From Runella slithyformis DSM 19594 (GTDB taxonomy: Bacteria; Bacteroidota; Bacteroidia; Cytophagales; Spirosomataceae): DNA of 64,000 bases. The stretch spans positions 3,795,001-3,859,000 of the forward strand of contig NC_015703.1 in NCBI RefSeq assembly GCF_000218895.1, written 5' to 3'. Position 1 is the first letter of the stretch, and the number at the start of each line of letters is the position of its first letter. Below the pieces are notes generated by a model. It had not been told where the DNA came from. It saw nothing but the letters and a program-made list of their open reading frames with translations, and made no database searches. Positions 35,235 to 44,781 of this stretch are shown piece by piece. The translations under genes were made by a program, and so were the position numbers.

Positions 35235-36602
35235 TTATACCTTCGCCGGGTCCGGATGTTTGTACGGTTGGCGATAGGGTCGTTGCAGCAGCGCGGTTGC
35301 CTCGCGGTCACCTACCACTTCACGCTTCTTGGGATCATATACTACGGGACGGCCGAGCTTCATGGAAATATTGGCCAAAATACAGCTTGCCGTTGAAATA
35401 TGCCCTTCTTCAATGTCGGCTACCGGGCGGCCGCCGTTTTCGATGGCCGCGATAAAGTCCAGCATGTGCAGGCGCGTAGCGGGGGCAGCGTTGAGCTCGA
35501 TGCGCTCTTCGGTGTTATCTTCAGGGTATTTTTCTTTTTCATAGACCACATCTTTATGGATCTTTTCGCCTTTACCCTGCGGAATAAAATCATACGCCAT
35601 GGTGCTCGCCCAGAGGGTGCCTTTATCGCCGTAAAGGGTCAACGACCAGGGATAGGCGGGATTGTTGGGCGTACCCCAGGTGCGGTGCTGCCATACGCAG
35701 TTTAGCTCGGGATACTCAAAAACCGCCGATTGGGTATCCGAAATATTGGATTTCCCGTCTTTCTGCACGAAGATACCGCCCTGTGAAGAGATTCGCGTGG
35801 GCCAGCCCAGTTTCAGCATCCAGCGAACGGTATCAAACATGTGAACGCACATATCGCCCGTGATGCCGTTGCCGTATTCCATGAACGTACGCCACCAGCG
35901 GATGTGCGGCAGGCCGTCGTAGGGGCGCAGGGGCGCAGGGCCGGTCCAGGTTTCATAATCCAGAAAAGCGGGAACCGGTTCGGTGGGCGGGTTTCCGTTG
36001 TTGCGCATGTGAAAGTAGCAGCACATCTCCACGTGCGATATTTTTCCCAACAGCCCGGCATCGACAATGTTCTTTTTGGCGTCAATGAGGTGGGGGGTAC
36101 TTTTACGCTGCGTGCCTACCTGCACCACCTTGCCGTACTTGCGGGCGGCGGCCACCATGGCTTCTCCTTCGATGACGTCGACACTGATGGGTTTTTGTAC
36201 ATACACGTGCGCGCCGGCTTTGACGGCGTCGATGGCCTGGAGCGCATGCCAATGGTCGGGGGTGCCGATGAGCACAATGTCGAGTTGGTTTTCGGCAAGC
36301 ATCTTTTTATAATCGCCGTACAGCTTGGGTACCTTGCCCGACTTCTGACGCTGGCTTACCAGCTTGCCGGCGGCTTCCAACATGTTTTTGTCGACATCGC
36401 AGAGGGCAACTACCTCAACGGAAGCTACCTGAATGAGGCGAAACAGATCGCTTTTGCCGTACCAGCCCGTACCGATCAGCGCGACCCGGTAGGTTTTTGC
36501 CAACTTGAGATTCTTCATCCCTTTGGCACTGAACGCCGTAAGGGCCAGAGACGCCGACGTTCCGAGCAGGAAATGACGGCGGTTGAGTTGAAAATTATCC
36601 AT
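35235..36602 (-). CDS. Gfo/Idh/MocA-family oxidoreductase with Tat signal
   Basis: The 455-residue protein begins with a twin-arginine signal (LNRRHFLLGTSASLALTAFS), so it is probably exported folded with its cofactor. The Rossmann fold follows (VALIGTGWYGKSDLFRLI). The family motif DIVLIGTPDHWHALQAIDAV and the EKP-like VYVQKPISVD come next, then the C-terminal beta-sheet substrate domain (about 190-400). Family members act on sugars or their derivatives using NAD(P). Exported Bacteroidetes paralogues are numerous and mostly of unknown substrate. The stop is 7 bp from a bidirectional terminator. Confidence 0.9.
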   Translation of the reverse strand: MDNFQLNRRHFLLGTSASLALTAFSAKGMKNLKLAKTYRVALIGTGWYGKSDLFRLIQVASVEVVALCDVDKNMLEAAGKLVSQRQKSGKVPKLYGDYKKMLAENQLDIVLIGTPDHWHALQAIDAVKAGAHVYVQKPISVDVIEGEAMVAAARKYGKVVQVGTQRKSTPHLIDAKKNIVDAGLLGKISHVEMCCYFHMRNNGNPPTEPVPAFLDYETWTGPAPLRPYDGLPHIRWWRTFMEYGNGITGDMCVHMFDTVRWMLKLGWPTRISSQGGIFVQKDGKSNISDTQSAVFEYPELNCVWQHRTWGTPNNPAYPWSLTLYGDKGTLWASTMAYDFIPQGKGEKIHKDVVYEKEKYPEDNTEERIELNAAPATRLHMLDFIAAIENGGRPVADIEEGHISTASCILANISMKLGRPVVYDPKKREVVGDREATALLQRPYRQPYKHPDPAKV

Positions 36603-36741
36603 TAGAAAAGAAAGGTTGATTGAGCGACATACGTCGCGGTTTTGCAGTCGTACTCTTCTTAAAGTTGGGATGGCGCGGCAAATACTTTTCTCAGTATCGG
36701 GCAGTAAGAATTAAGTAATGGCCCGGGCTGTACTGTGGCAG

Positions 36742-37650
36742 TTATTCCACACCTTTTACCTGCATTTGCAGCGTAAAAACCGATTTGGAAGCGGTGATGA
36801 ATAAGAGGTCACGATTTTTACCGCCAAAACACAGATTCGCCGTCCAGCCCACCGGAACGGCGATCGTCTCTATTTTTTTGCCTGTAGGATCATAGACGGT
36901 GACGCCTTTTCCGGTAATGTAGAGATTGCCCCGGCTGTCGAGCGTCATGCCGTCCGAGCCTTGCGAAACAAACAGTTGGCGGTCGGTCAGCGTGCCGTCG
37001 TCGTTGATTTGGTATTTGTAGGTTTTACTCGCGCGAATGTCGGCCACGTAGAGGTATTTTCCATCGGGCGTACCTACAATGCCGTTGGGTTGCGTCAGCG
37101 TACCGTCTACAATAAACGCTTCCTTTTTCCCTTTGGGTAAATAATACACCTTTTGCCCTTCGATCTCGGGTTTTTTGCGTTCCCAATAATCACGTTGGTA
37201 ATAGGGGTCGGTAAAATAAATGCCGCCTTTGGCGTCAATCCACAAGTCATTGGGCCCGTTGAATTTAAAGCCCTGATAGCCATCCAACAACACCTTGACC
37301 TTGCCCTTGGGGCTGATGGACCAAAGTTGGTTCTTTTCGTCAGCGCAGGAGATCAGATTGCCTTTTTTATCAAAAAATAAGCCGTTGGAGCGGCCCGTTT
37401 TTTCCATGAAAAGGGTGAGCTTTCCATCGGTGTCGTATTTCCATATCTTATCATTGGGTTGATCGGTAAAAAAGATATTTCCTTTTTTATCGACGGTGGG
37501 CCCTTCCGTAAATGAGAATTGGTCGGACACCAACTGTAGCGTCGCTCCCTCTCCGATCAGTTTGGGGGCATCGGCCGATTGGCTGTTGGCAGGTGAAAAA
37601 GACATGACAAGAACGAAGGATAGAAAGGTGGTAATGTAAAAACGGTTCAT
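36742..37650 (-). CDS. SMP-30/gluconolactonase-like secreted beta-propeller
   Basis: The 302-residue protein has a signal peptide (FLSFVLVMSFSPANSQ) and a six-bladed SGL propeller. Characteristic segments are FSFTEGPTVDKKGNIFFTDQ, FNGPNDLWIDAKGGIYFTDP and TQPNGIVGTPDGKYLYVADI, which supply the metal-binding Glu, Asn and Asp positions of the family. Likely a periplasmic lactonase-type hydrolase. It is co-oriented with the Gfo/Idh/MocA gene 139 bp downstream, which suggests joint use in sugar or sugar-acid metabolism, though the substrate cannot be read from the sequence. Confidence 0.9.
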   Translation of the reverse strand: MNRFYITTFLSFVLVMSFSPANSQSADAPKLIGEGATLQLVSDQFSFTEGPTVDKKGNIFFTDQPNDKIWKYDTDGKLTLFMEKTGRSNGLFFDKKGNLISCADEKNQLWSISPKGKVKVLLDGYQGFKFNGPNDLWIDAKGGIYFTDPYYQRDYWERKKPEIEGQKVYYLPKGKKEAFIVDGTLTQPNGIVGTPDGKYLYVADIRASKTYKYQINDDGTLTDRQLFVSQGSDGMTLDSRGNLYITGKGVTVYDPTGKKIETIAVPVGWTANLCFGGKNRDLLFITASKSVFTLQMQVKGVE

Positions 37651-37740
37651 CGCGTTGGAGGTTACTTAACGTAATTATAAATGCCGTTGGTATGCGTTTC
37701 TACTGCCTTTTCCGATGTTGTGATGCCGAGAGCGTTGAAA

Positions 37741-38247
37741 TTATTCCAAAAAATCTGCCGGTAATTGTGCTAAAAGCAGGGCCGCCGTTTGGGTGGGAAG
37801 TCGTTTGCCTGTGTCCAAACTGATCGAGATGGACATCCCCGAAATGGGCCGCCACGGTCGGTCGGAGGGGGCTTCATAGAGCGGCGGCTGTCGGTAGTCG
37901 CTCCAGCGGCGCTGCTCTTCGCGTTGACGTCGTATGCGGAGCGTTGCTTTCAGGGCCACGGTGATGATATTGGTGCCCGGTGCCCGCCATAATCGGTCCA
38001 GGATCATGCCCAGATTGAGGGAAGTGCCGGTGCTTTCAATGAGGCAGTAGTCCGATTTGAGCGCCTCCAGCCACAGTTGATTCCAAGCGGTATTTTCCCG
38101 TTCAGGTGTTGTTTCCTCCTGCTGCCGACGGAAATCATCAATGGACAGTACGTCATAGAAGGGGAGCAGGAGTTTCAATTCCCGGATGACGGTGCTTTTC
38201 CCCGCAGCAGGAGGCCCAATCAGATTGATGATGTGTCGCATCCCCAA
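37741..38247 (-). CDS. P-loop kinase-like ATPase
   Basis: The 168-residue protein starts MGMRHIINLIGPPAAGKSTV with Walker A GPPAAGKST at residues 11-19. DDFRRQQEE is a likely substrate/metal-binding segment, and YCLIESTGTS is the Walker B-like strand. Size and motifs fit a small AAA_33-type nucleoside/nucleotide or cofactor kinase. The internal Met3 is an equally good start. The gene lies between the SMP-30 gene and a LytTR regulator on the same strand, 14 bp from the latter. Confidence 0.75.
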   Translation of the reverse strand: MGMRHIINLIGPPAAGKSTVIRELKLLLPFYDVLSIDDFRRQQEETTPERENTAWNQLWLEALKSDYCLIESTGTSLNLGMILDRLWRAPGTNIITVALKATLRIRRQREEQRRWSDYRQPPLYEAPSDRPWRPISGMSISISLDTGKRLPTQTAALLLAQLPADFLE

Positions 38248-38261
38248 AGGTACGCTGATTT

Positions 38262-38627
38262 TTACAGCGCCGCCATCGTTTTTTTGAGCTTCGCCCTTCT
38301 TCTTCTTGCTATTTCGAGGGTTTGGCGATCAGGCAGCACCAGCCACTGTGATCGTTGAATGCGGCAATGCCTGAGAAACTCCAGGTTGAGTAGGTGCGAT
38401 TTGTGCACGCGTACAAAGCCGTGCTTTTCCAGCAGGCGGGCGTAAATGCTGAGCGAATGCGAGGTGATGACCTGTTCGCCGTCATCCAGGTGAAAACGGG
38501 TGTAATTTCCCTGCGCGCTGAGGTAAAGAATACGGCGGAGGTCAATGGTCTGCTCACCGTTTTTGGTTTGAAAGCGCGGCAACTGCACCGCGCTTTCAAA
38601 AGGAATGGATTGCAAAAAAGAAGACAT
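38262..38627 (-). CDS. Stand-alone LytTR DNA-binding regulator
   Basis: The 121-residue protein is a single LytTR domain with no receiver: DLRRILYLSAQGNYTRFHLD, SHSLSIYARLLEKHGFVRVH, KSHLLNLEFLRHC and LPDRQTLEIARRRRAKL. LytTR domains bind direct-repeat sites through a beta fold. The gene follows the giant surface protein gene by 8 bp on the same strand, so it may be co-transcribed and tune that gene or a neighbouring kinase operon. Confidence 0.9.
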   Translation of the reverse strand: MSSFLQSIPFESAVQLPRFQTKNGEQTIDLRRILYLSAQGNYTRFHLDDGEQVITSHSLSIYARLLEKHGFVRVHKSHLLNLEFLRHCRIQRSQWLVLPDRQTLEIARRRRAKLKKTMAAL

Positions 38628-38635
38628 TTCAAGAA

Positions 38636-41600
38636 TTATTTTTGCGCCTCACTTACTGTCACGGCGCTTGTGCCGCAATTGCCGATGATGGCCTGAAAGG
38701 TAGTTCTATTGGCAGAGAAGCCCGGCAGCAGCGTCACGGATTGACTGCCCTGATAGACGATGGTCGCGCCTGAGACCTGATTGGTGGCGGTGATTCTGCC
38801 GGCGGTTTTCAGCACCGTTCCCGAGGTGATGGGGTCGGTGAGGGTGAGCGTAGCGGGTCCTGAGCCGGCCGTACCTGAGCTTTCATACGCTCCCATATCG
38901 ACAATGCCGGCAGCCGAGGGAAACGGTCGGGGATTGCCGTCGAGGTCGATGGGTGGTAAAGCGTCGGCGTTATTGGCGGCATCAATGGCGGGTGAGCAGG
39001 GCTGCAAATGATAATCACCCAAAGCGGTTAGCGGGGCTAGGTTGCTCGGGGTAGGACTCATAAAGAGGGGGTTTTTGCTGAGGTTGCCCGTACCCGTAGA
39101 TCCACCTTCGACGATGCTGTAAGTGGCAGTGCTTCCGTTGGTGGATTGGGGGGCGGAGTTGCCCCAAACGATGGAGTTTTTGAGGGTCGTGACGGCGTTG
39201 GTGTTGAAGATGCCGCCGGCAGTTCCGTTGGTTCCGAGGTTGGAGGCGACGGTACAGTGAATGAGCGTGGGCTGACTTGCGTTGACGTACAGCCCGCCGC
39301 CAAGTCCTTTGTTGGAAACAATGAGTACGTTTTCAAAACGGGGTTTGCTGCCGCCCTGTATATAAACTCCACCACCAAATGTGGCTTCATTGCCCCAAAT
39401 GATGGTTTGGGCAATGAGCAGATGACTGCTGTCGCGCAAAAACATACCCCCGCCGAAGGTAGCCTTATTGTCGGTGATAATGCAGTTACTGACTGTACCT
39501 TTGCTTTTAGCGGTAACCAGAATTCCACCCCCCGACTGTTGAATGTCCGGATTGTTGAGGTTGGTGGATTGATTGCCGGTAAAGAAATCGCCGAAGGCTT
39601 TTTCAATGTGGAAACCGTCGAGCCGGGTTTGGTCGTTGGTGCCGCTGAAAAAGACGACGTGGTAGGTATTATCGCTGCGCTGGGCGGTTCCGATCTCTCC
39701 GCTGAGGAGGGTTTTACGGGCTTTCCAATCACGGGAAGTGAGTTGGTCTTCGTTTCCGACAAAGCCGCCGTATATTTTTACGCCGGAAGGAATGGTGAAC
39801 ACATCTTTGCGCAGGGTGCCGGGGGTGTAGGTGCCTTGGGCAACCCATACTTCAAGCGGCGTGTAAGAAGAAGCCTTTGCGGCGCTGAGTCCTGCCTGTA
39901 AAGAGGCGAAAGCCGTGGCCCATGCCGTTCCGTTTTGGGTGGAATTGGTGTTGGCCGTGTTGACAAAGATGCGCTGCCGAACCAAAACGGTGACACCGGC
40001 GGAAGGGGCGCTGAAACAGGTGGCACTGCCGAGGATCTGCCGGCATTTGGCGTAGTAGTTTGTAGTGACGGCGGGTGAAACGGGCATAGAGACGGGACTG
40101 TTGTCAGCAGCATTGAACCACAACAGGGTAAATCCTTCTCCGGTGCAACCGGCGGCGGTCAGGGTCTTGGCCTGCCCTGCATAAAGGGTATCTCCTTTGG
40201 GATTGGCAGGCACGGCGGGATCCAATACATCCACCGTGGCATTTCCAAGTTGGATTTGGGTGCAGTTGTTGGCATCGCTGACGCTGACGAGGGCGTAAGA
40301 GAATATTCCTCCCGACACGGTCGGAGCGGAGACGGAGACGCTGCTGCCTTCGGTGGTGGTGAGGGTTTGGTTACTGCCACTGTTGAGCGTATAGGTAAAG
40401 GTATACGGCGCTTTTCCGGCACTTCCCGTAAAGGTAACCGGAGGCGCAGGAGCGTCTTTGCAGACCTGAGCGGTGCCCGAGATCGCTGCGGTGGGCAGTG
40501 TGTTGATGGTGACGGCGACGCTGCCCGTCATGGTGATCGTGCAGTTGGCGGCTGGGACGGAAAGTGTGCCGTTTGCCCCACTGCCGGATACAGGCTTAGA
40601 GGCTTCAACGGTATAGTTTCCGGCGGCGGTTTGGTTGCCGAAGCTGATGGCTGCGCCCGTACCTGCCACGGGAGTTCCTGCGTTGACGTTATCTTTTTTA
40701 AGCTGATAACTGACGCCCGATTCAGAATTGGAAAGCCCAACGGCTACTCCCGAACCGCCGGCGCAGTACGCCCCGCCGCCGGTGACGGTGTAAGCCGTTG
40801 GTAAAGCTGTAATACTAATCGTCACGCTACCTGTCATGGTGGCAGTGCAGTTACCTGTGGTGCGAGTGGCAACAACTGTGTAAGTACCTACCACTGTTTT
40901 ATTACCAAAAGAAATGGCTGAACCTGTCCCATTCACAGGTGAACCATCATCTACATTGTCTTTTTTGAGTTGGTAGCTTACACCGCTTTCTGAGTTAGCA
41001 AGCTCAATGGCTACGCCGCTACCGCCTGCGCAGTAGCTACCACCACCCGTGATGTTGAAAGCCGTGGGTGGCGTACAGACCGCCATTGTTATCTCATTGC
41101 TCGTAGCCGTCGTAGGCGAAGCGCAGGCCGCATTACTCGTCATTTCGACCTTGATTTTATCGCCATGGGCCAGGGTCGTAGTGGTATAAGTAGCACCCAT
41201 TTCGCCAGAAATGGTGATGTTGTTCTTTTTCCAGACGTAAGTAGGCGTTGTGCCGCCGTTGGTGGGCGTAGCCGTGAAGGTTACACTTGTGCCAGCGGTA
41301 ATGCTGCCTGTGGGGTTGGCAGCGATGGATACGGAGGGGGTGCAGGTAGTGACTGTCCCACAAACTGACAAGCCCAGATTTGTACCCGCATATATTTTCG
41401 AACTCGTCACATAGACGGTTCTGACAAGATTTGATGCAAGACCTGTAGTATTGGAGGTGGTGTAGTTGGTAAAACTGTTGCCCCCATTCGTAGAAATGGA
41501 CAAGCCACCTCTTGTTGCTGCATAGACCGTTGTACCGATGACTTGAATACCATTCAAATCATTGCTTCCCAGACCGTCTGCGGTTGTTTTGTGCGTAATG

Positions 41601-43708
41601 GTTGCCCCATTATTGGTGATAATATCCACCCCACCTTGTATTATATTGAATTGTTGATAGCTTTCCCTCATTGCAACATACATTGTTCCGCCTACAATAG
41701 CCACGCTATTAACCCTATTTGACTTCAAGCCATCTGCCATCGTTTTTTGTATAAAACTGCTGCCACCATTCGTAGAAATATAGATACCGTTGTTGCTACC
41801 TGCCAATACCGTAGTGCCCGATACGGCGATACACATAATACTACTGCTTAGGCTTGTTGTGGTGAAATTAACCCCACCGTCTGTGGAGATAGCCACGCCG
41901 CTTTGAGTGCCGACGTACACATTTGAACCCGATACGGCGATACAATTAGCAATAACATTACCGAGTGAGATATTGGTCGTAAAAGTGGCACCTCCATTGG
42001 TGGATTGGGAAAGCCCTTCTCTGGTAGCGGCAAAGACCTTTGAGCCAGAAGCATAAACGCCATTTACTTCAATACTTGCTAAGCCACTGTTCTCGGGCAC
42101 TTTTTGGGTAAAAGATGTGCCGCCATTGGTTGAAATATCCAAAGAATTGGCGAGACAGGCATAGATATTCGACCCATCCACAAAAATACTATTTATCCTG
42201 CCAAAAAAGTCACTGCTCAACCCGTTGGCAGTGGTGTACGTCGTGTAAGCAGTACAGACGGGGCCGTTGGTGCTGGGCGTGTTCACAGTCATAGTTATCT
42301 CATTGCTCGTCGCCGTAGCAGGCGAAGCACAAGCATCGCTGCTGGTCAGTACACAGGTAATCTTATCGCCATTGGCCAAAGCCGCATCGGTGTAGGTGGC
42401 ACTGTTGCTGCCTACATTAGTATTGTTTTTCTTCCATTGATAAGTGGGTGCCGTACCGCCGTTCACTGGTGTTGCCGTGAAGGTCACGCTTGTGCCGGTG
42501 GTGATGGAGTTGCCGGGGTTGGCGGTGATGCTCACGGAGGGGGTGACGGGGTTGCAAGCACTACACGCTCCCGTAGTAATAGTAAGAGTAGGAGTGCCGT
42601 TAGTTGCAACCCAACCCGTGAGTGGAATAGCCAAATCAGTGGAAGGATTTGAAAAAATTATATTACTCTCTTCATCGAAGATATACCATTTTCTTGGTAG
42701 TGGATGATCTGGCGGAACTAATGCTAATAGGGCATTTAGATCAGTATTTTGCAGCGCACGAGTATAAGCCGGAAGCGTCGTTTCTTCAAACGTCCCACTA
42801 ATGTTAGGAGCACTGGATGATATGCAAACAACTGCCTTAGGATCTCCCCAGCTAATGGTTATACTGCCGTCGCCATTATTATTGCCTTGCGTATGCACTA
42901 CATTCGTACAAAGGGTAGGGTCAGTATATGAGCTGCCACCGCCGCCACCAAACTCAGGAGATTGATTATCATCAAGATCGAAATCTCCAGCGCCACCACC
43001 ATAATAGCCACCACCACCACCACCTGAACTGCTGGCCCAAGCGTCGCCGCCAATACCTAATGAACCACTTTTATTACCTGCACCACCTTCACTTTGTGTA
43101 GCACCTTGACCTGCTCGTGTACCACCTTGAGCTGCTCCTCCTGTGGTTCCGCCACCTGCACCACCTGCTCGGTTGGAAAATGGAACGCCACCACCGCCGC
43201 CCCCTGCCACTAAAACACGGTTAGAAAGGGAATTACCACCGATGCGGATATCGGTAGCACCACCGCCACCGCCACTACCTGTACCATCGCCATTGTAACT
43301 ATCAGTCAAACCGCCTCCATTGAAAGCTCTTGCCGCACCGGCAAAAGAAGAAGCCAATTGCCCTGCTTTTCCTTGACCGCCAACATAAAGATAGAGGGCT
43401 GTGCCTGGTGTCACGGCAAGCGTTGCGTTCACTGTACCGCCTTGACCACCCAGACTATTGGGTATAGTAGTAGAATTCCCATCGCCGCCTTTTGCACCTT
43501 TAGCGGTAACTTGAATACTTGTTACCCCGGTGGGTACGACCCATTGTTGCTCGCTGCCTGTTAAATTGAAGGTAACAGTGGTTTGGGCATTCGATGCCCC
43601 TGGCGTAAGCCAAGCCAGCACACCTGCCCACAGCAGCAGTGCAAAAAAAAGACGAAGGTTATGAGTTGGCCCTTGGTCTGCCATTAAAAATGAGTGTCGG
43701 GTGTTCAT
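38636..43708 (-). CDS. Giant secreted surface protein (glycine-rich, beta-propeller, beta-helix)
   Basis: The start at 43708 (MNTRHSFLMADQG) is preferred over ATG 43807 because the signal peptide FFALLLWAGVLAWL...SNAQ follows it. The 1690-residue protein has, in order: a glycine-rich domain with many GGGGG runs (about 50-300); Ig/PKD-like modules (TSVTFTATPVNGGTAPTYQW, occurring twice); sialidase-type propeller repeats with STNGG tags; two near-identical GGG.YCAGGSGVA modules; a right-handed beta-helix; and a C-terminal module (SVTLLPGFSANRTTFQAIIG) like the 3-coathanger stack domain. It probably acts in adhesion or matrix. No PorSS C-terminal signal was identified. Confidence 0.85.
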   Translation of the reverse strand: MNTRHSFLMADQGPTHNLRLFFALLLWAGVLAWLTPGASNAQTTVTFNLTGSEQQWVVPTGVTSIQVTAKGAKGGDGNSTTIPNSLGGQGGTVNATLAVTPGTALYLYVGGQGKAGQLASSFAGAARAFNGGGLTDSYNGDGTGSGGGGGATDIRIGGNSLSNRVLVAGGGGGGVPFSNRAGGAGGGTTGGAAQGGTRAGQGATQSEGGAGNKSGSLGIGGDAWASSSGGGGGGYYGGGAGDFDLDDNQSPEFGGGGGSSYTDPTLCTNVVHTQGNNNGDGSITISWGDPKAVVCISSSAPNISGTFEETTLPAYTRALQNTDLNALLALVPPDHPLPRKWYIFDEESNIIFSNPSTDLAIPLTGWVATNGTPTLTITTGACSACNPVTPSVSITANPGNSITTGTSVTFTATPVNGGTAPTYQWKKNNTNVGSNSATYTDAALANGDKITCVLTSSDACASPATATSNEITMTVNTPSTNGPVCTAYTTYTTANGLSSDFFGRINSIFVDGSNIYACLANSLDISTNGGTSFTQKVPENSGLASIEVNGVYASGSKVFAATREGLSQSTNGGATFTTNISLGNVIANCIAVSGSNVYVGTQSGVAISTDGGVNFTTTSLSSSIMCIAVSGTTVLAGSNNGIYISTNGGSSFIQKTMADGLKSNRVNSVAIVGGTMYVAMRESYQQFNIIQGGVDIITNNGATITHKTTADGLGSNDLNGIQVIGTTVYAATRGGLSISTNGGNSFTNYTTSNTTGLASNLVRTVYVTSSKIYAGTNLGLSVCGTVTTCTPSVSIAANPTGSITAGTSVTFTATPTNGGTTPTYVWKKNNITISGEMGATYTTTTLAHGDKIKVEMTSNAACASPTTATSNEITMAVCTPPTAFNITGGGSYCAGGSGVAIELANSESGVSYQLKKDNVDDGSPVNGTGSAISFGNKTVVGTYTVVATRTTGNCTATMTGSVTISITALPTAYTVTGGGAYCAGGSGVAVGLSNSESGVSYQLKKDNVNAGTPVAGTGAAISFGNQTAAGNYTVEASKPVSGSGANGTLSVPAANCTITMTGSVAVTINTLPTAAISGTAQVCKDAPAPPVTFTGSAGKAPYTFTYTLNSGSNQTLTTTEGSSVSVSAPTVSGGIFSYALVSVSDANNCTQIQLGNATVDVLDPAVPANPKGDTLYAGQAKTLTAAGCTGEGFTLLWFNAADNSPVSMPVSPAVTTNYYAKCRQILGSATCFSAPSAGVTVLVRQRIFVNTANTNSTQNGTAWATAFASLQAGLSAAKASSYTPLEVWVAQGTYTPGTLRKDVFTIPSGVKIYGGFVGNEDQLTSRDWKARKTLLSGEIGTAQRSDNTYHVVFFSGTNDQTRLDGFHIEKAFGDFFTGNQSTNLNNPDIQQSGGGILVTAKSKGTVSNCIITDNKATFGGGMFLRDSSHLLIAQTIIWGNEATFGGGVYIQGGSKPRFENVLIVSNKGLGGGLYVNASQPTLIHCTVASNLGTNGTAGGIFNTNAVTTLKNSIVWGNSAPQSTNGSTATYSIVEGGSTGTGNLSKNPLFMSPTPSNLAPLTALGDYHLQPCSPAIDAANNADALPPIDLDGNPRPFPSAAGIVDMGAYESSGTAGSGPATLTLTDPITSGTVLKTAGRITATNQVSGATIVYQGSQSVTLLPGFSANRTTFQAIIGNCGTSAVTVSEAQK

Positions 43709-43868
43709 AAATTTGGGATTGGTTGATTTAGAAGGGCTCCTTTCGGGCCTGTAAGCCCCCCGATCGGGAAGAGAAAAAGGAGGTAATGGAAAAAATAGGT
43801 GGGTCAATTGATGGATTGTTGACTGAATGGTTTATTTTTGCCAAATGTCTCAAGGGATTTATAAATAT

Positions 43869-43888
43869 CTTATAATGAATATTATAAG
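43869..43888. promoter_or_regulatory. Palindrome in the divergent surface-protein/LytTR promoter region
   Basis: CTTATAAT (43869-43876) and ATTATAAG (43881-43888) flank GAAT. The site is central in the 314-bp gap between the surface protein gene and the response regulator gene at 44023. It could be an operator; LytTR proteins usually prefer direct repeats, so the binder is not inferred. Confidence 0.4.
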
Positions 43889-44022
43889 GGTAAAATAAGG
43901 AAGAGGTAAATTAAAAAACTAACCCAAAAAAGGTTAATTCCTGAACGCCGCCTTACTGTACCTGAACTCCCCTTTTCAGTGCATTAAAATTTTTTACTTC
44001 GGTTGCAAAACCCACTCGTCTG

Positions 44023-44736
44023 ATGAAAATAAACACTCTTGTTGTAGATGATAACCCCAATTGGCGCAACACCCTGAGTAAATTGGTGGCACTCAACCCG
44101 GTTTTACACTTGGTAGCCGCCTGCGAATCGGCCCTGGAAGCCTACGGCAACATGGCCGAGGAAGACATCGACCTGATCATCTGCGACATTGAGATGCCGG
44201 AGCTGTCGGGTCTGGGCCTGGCCCGCAGCCTCAAAAACGGCCCGCTGTTCGTTTTTGTCACGTCGCACCGGCACTACGCGCTGGACTGTTATGAGGTATC
44301 GCCGGTTGATTTTTTACTGAAGCCCATAGAGGTAGAGCGCTTTATGAAGAGCATCGAAAAAGTAAGGGTTCGCCTTTCCAATGCCCCGGAAGTGCTTCAG
44401 ATCCCTCCCTACTTTTTTGTCAGAGAAGGGCACAGTTATGTGCAGATCGCCTACCACGACGTGCTGTACATGAAAGCGCAGGAGCATTACCTGCAAATCG
44501 TGACCAAAGAAGCCACCTACACCTCCCTGCTCTCGCTGGCCAAGATCGAAGAGCAACTCAAAGGCGAGGTATTTTTGCGGGTGCATCGGTCTTTTTTGGT
44601 CCACCGCTCGGCCATTGCGGTCATTCATAAAAACGACCTGGTACTGGTCAACGGCGAAAGCATTCCTCTGGGCGATCAATACCGCAGCAAGATCAGCCGG
44701 GTCCACCTCAACCCTCATCTGTTGAGCCGGAACTGA
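44023..44736 (+). CDS. LytTR-type response regulator
   Basis: The 237-residue protein has a receiver (about 1-120) with the acidic pair Asp9-Asp10 and phospho-acceptor Asp55 (LIICDIEMPELSG). A LytTR domain follows (about 135-232; YVQIAYHDVLYMKAQEHYLQ, VHRSFLVHRSAI, SIPLGDQYRSKI). It is 45 bp upstream of a TPR histidine kinase, its probable partner. A shortened paralogue lies just after that kinase (46715). Confidence 0.95.
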   Translation: MKINTLVVDDNPNWRNTLSKLVALNPVLHLVAACESALEAYGNMAEEDIDLIICDIEMPELSGLGLARSLKNGPLFVFVTSHRHYALDCYEVSPVDFLLKPIEVERFMKSIEKVRVRLSNAPEVLQIPPYFFVREGHSYVQIAYHDVLYMKAQEHYLQIVTKEATYTSLLSLAKIEEQLKGEVFLRVHRSFLVHRSAIAVIHKNDLVLVNGESIPLGDQYRSKISRVHLNPHLLSRN

Positions 44737-44781
44737 TCGGTGCAGGCAGGCAATAGGGCCGTGCGTTTTTAAAAAATACCA

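Noticed and set aside
39146-39901. 251-residue plus frame opposite the surface protein
   Set aside because: Glycine/valine-rich antisense of repetitive beta-helix DNA; typical shadow frame.
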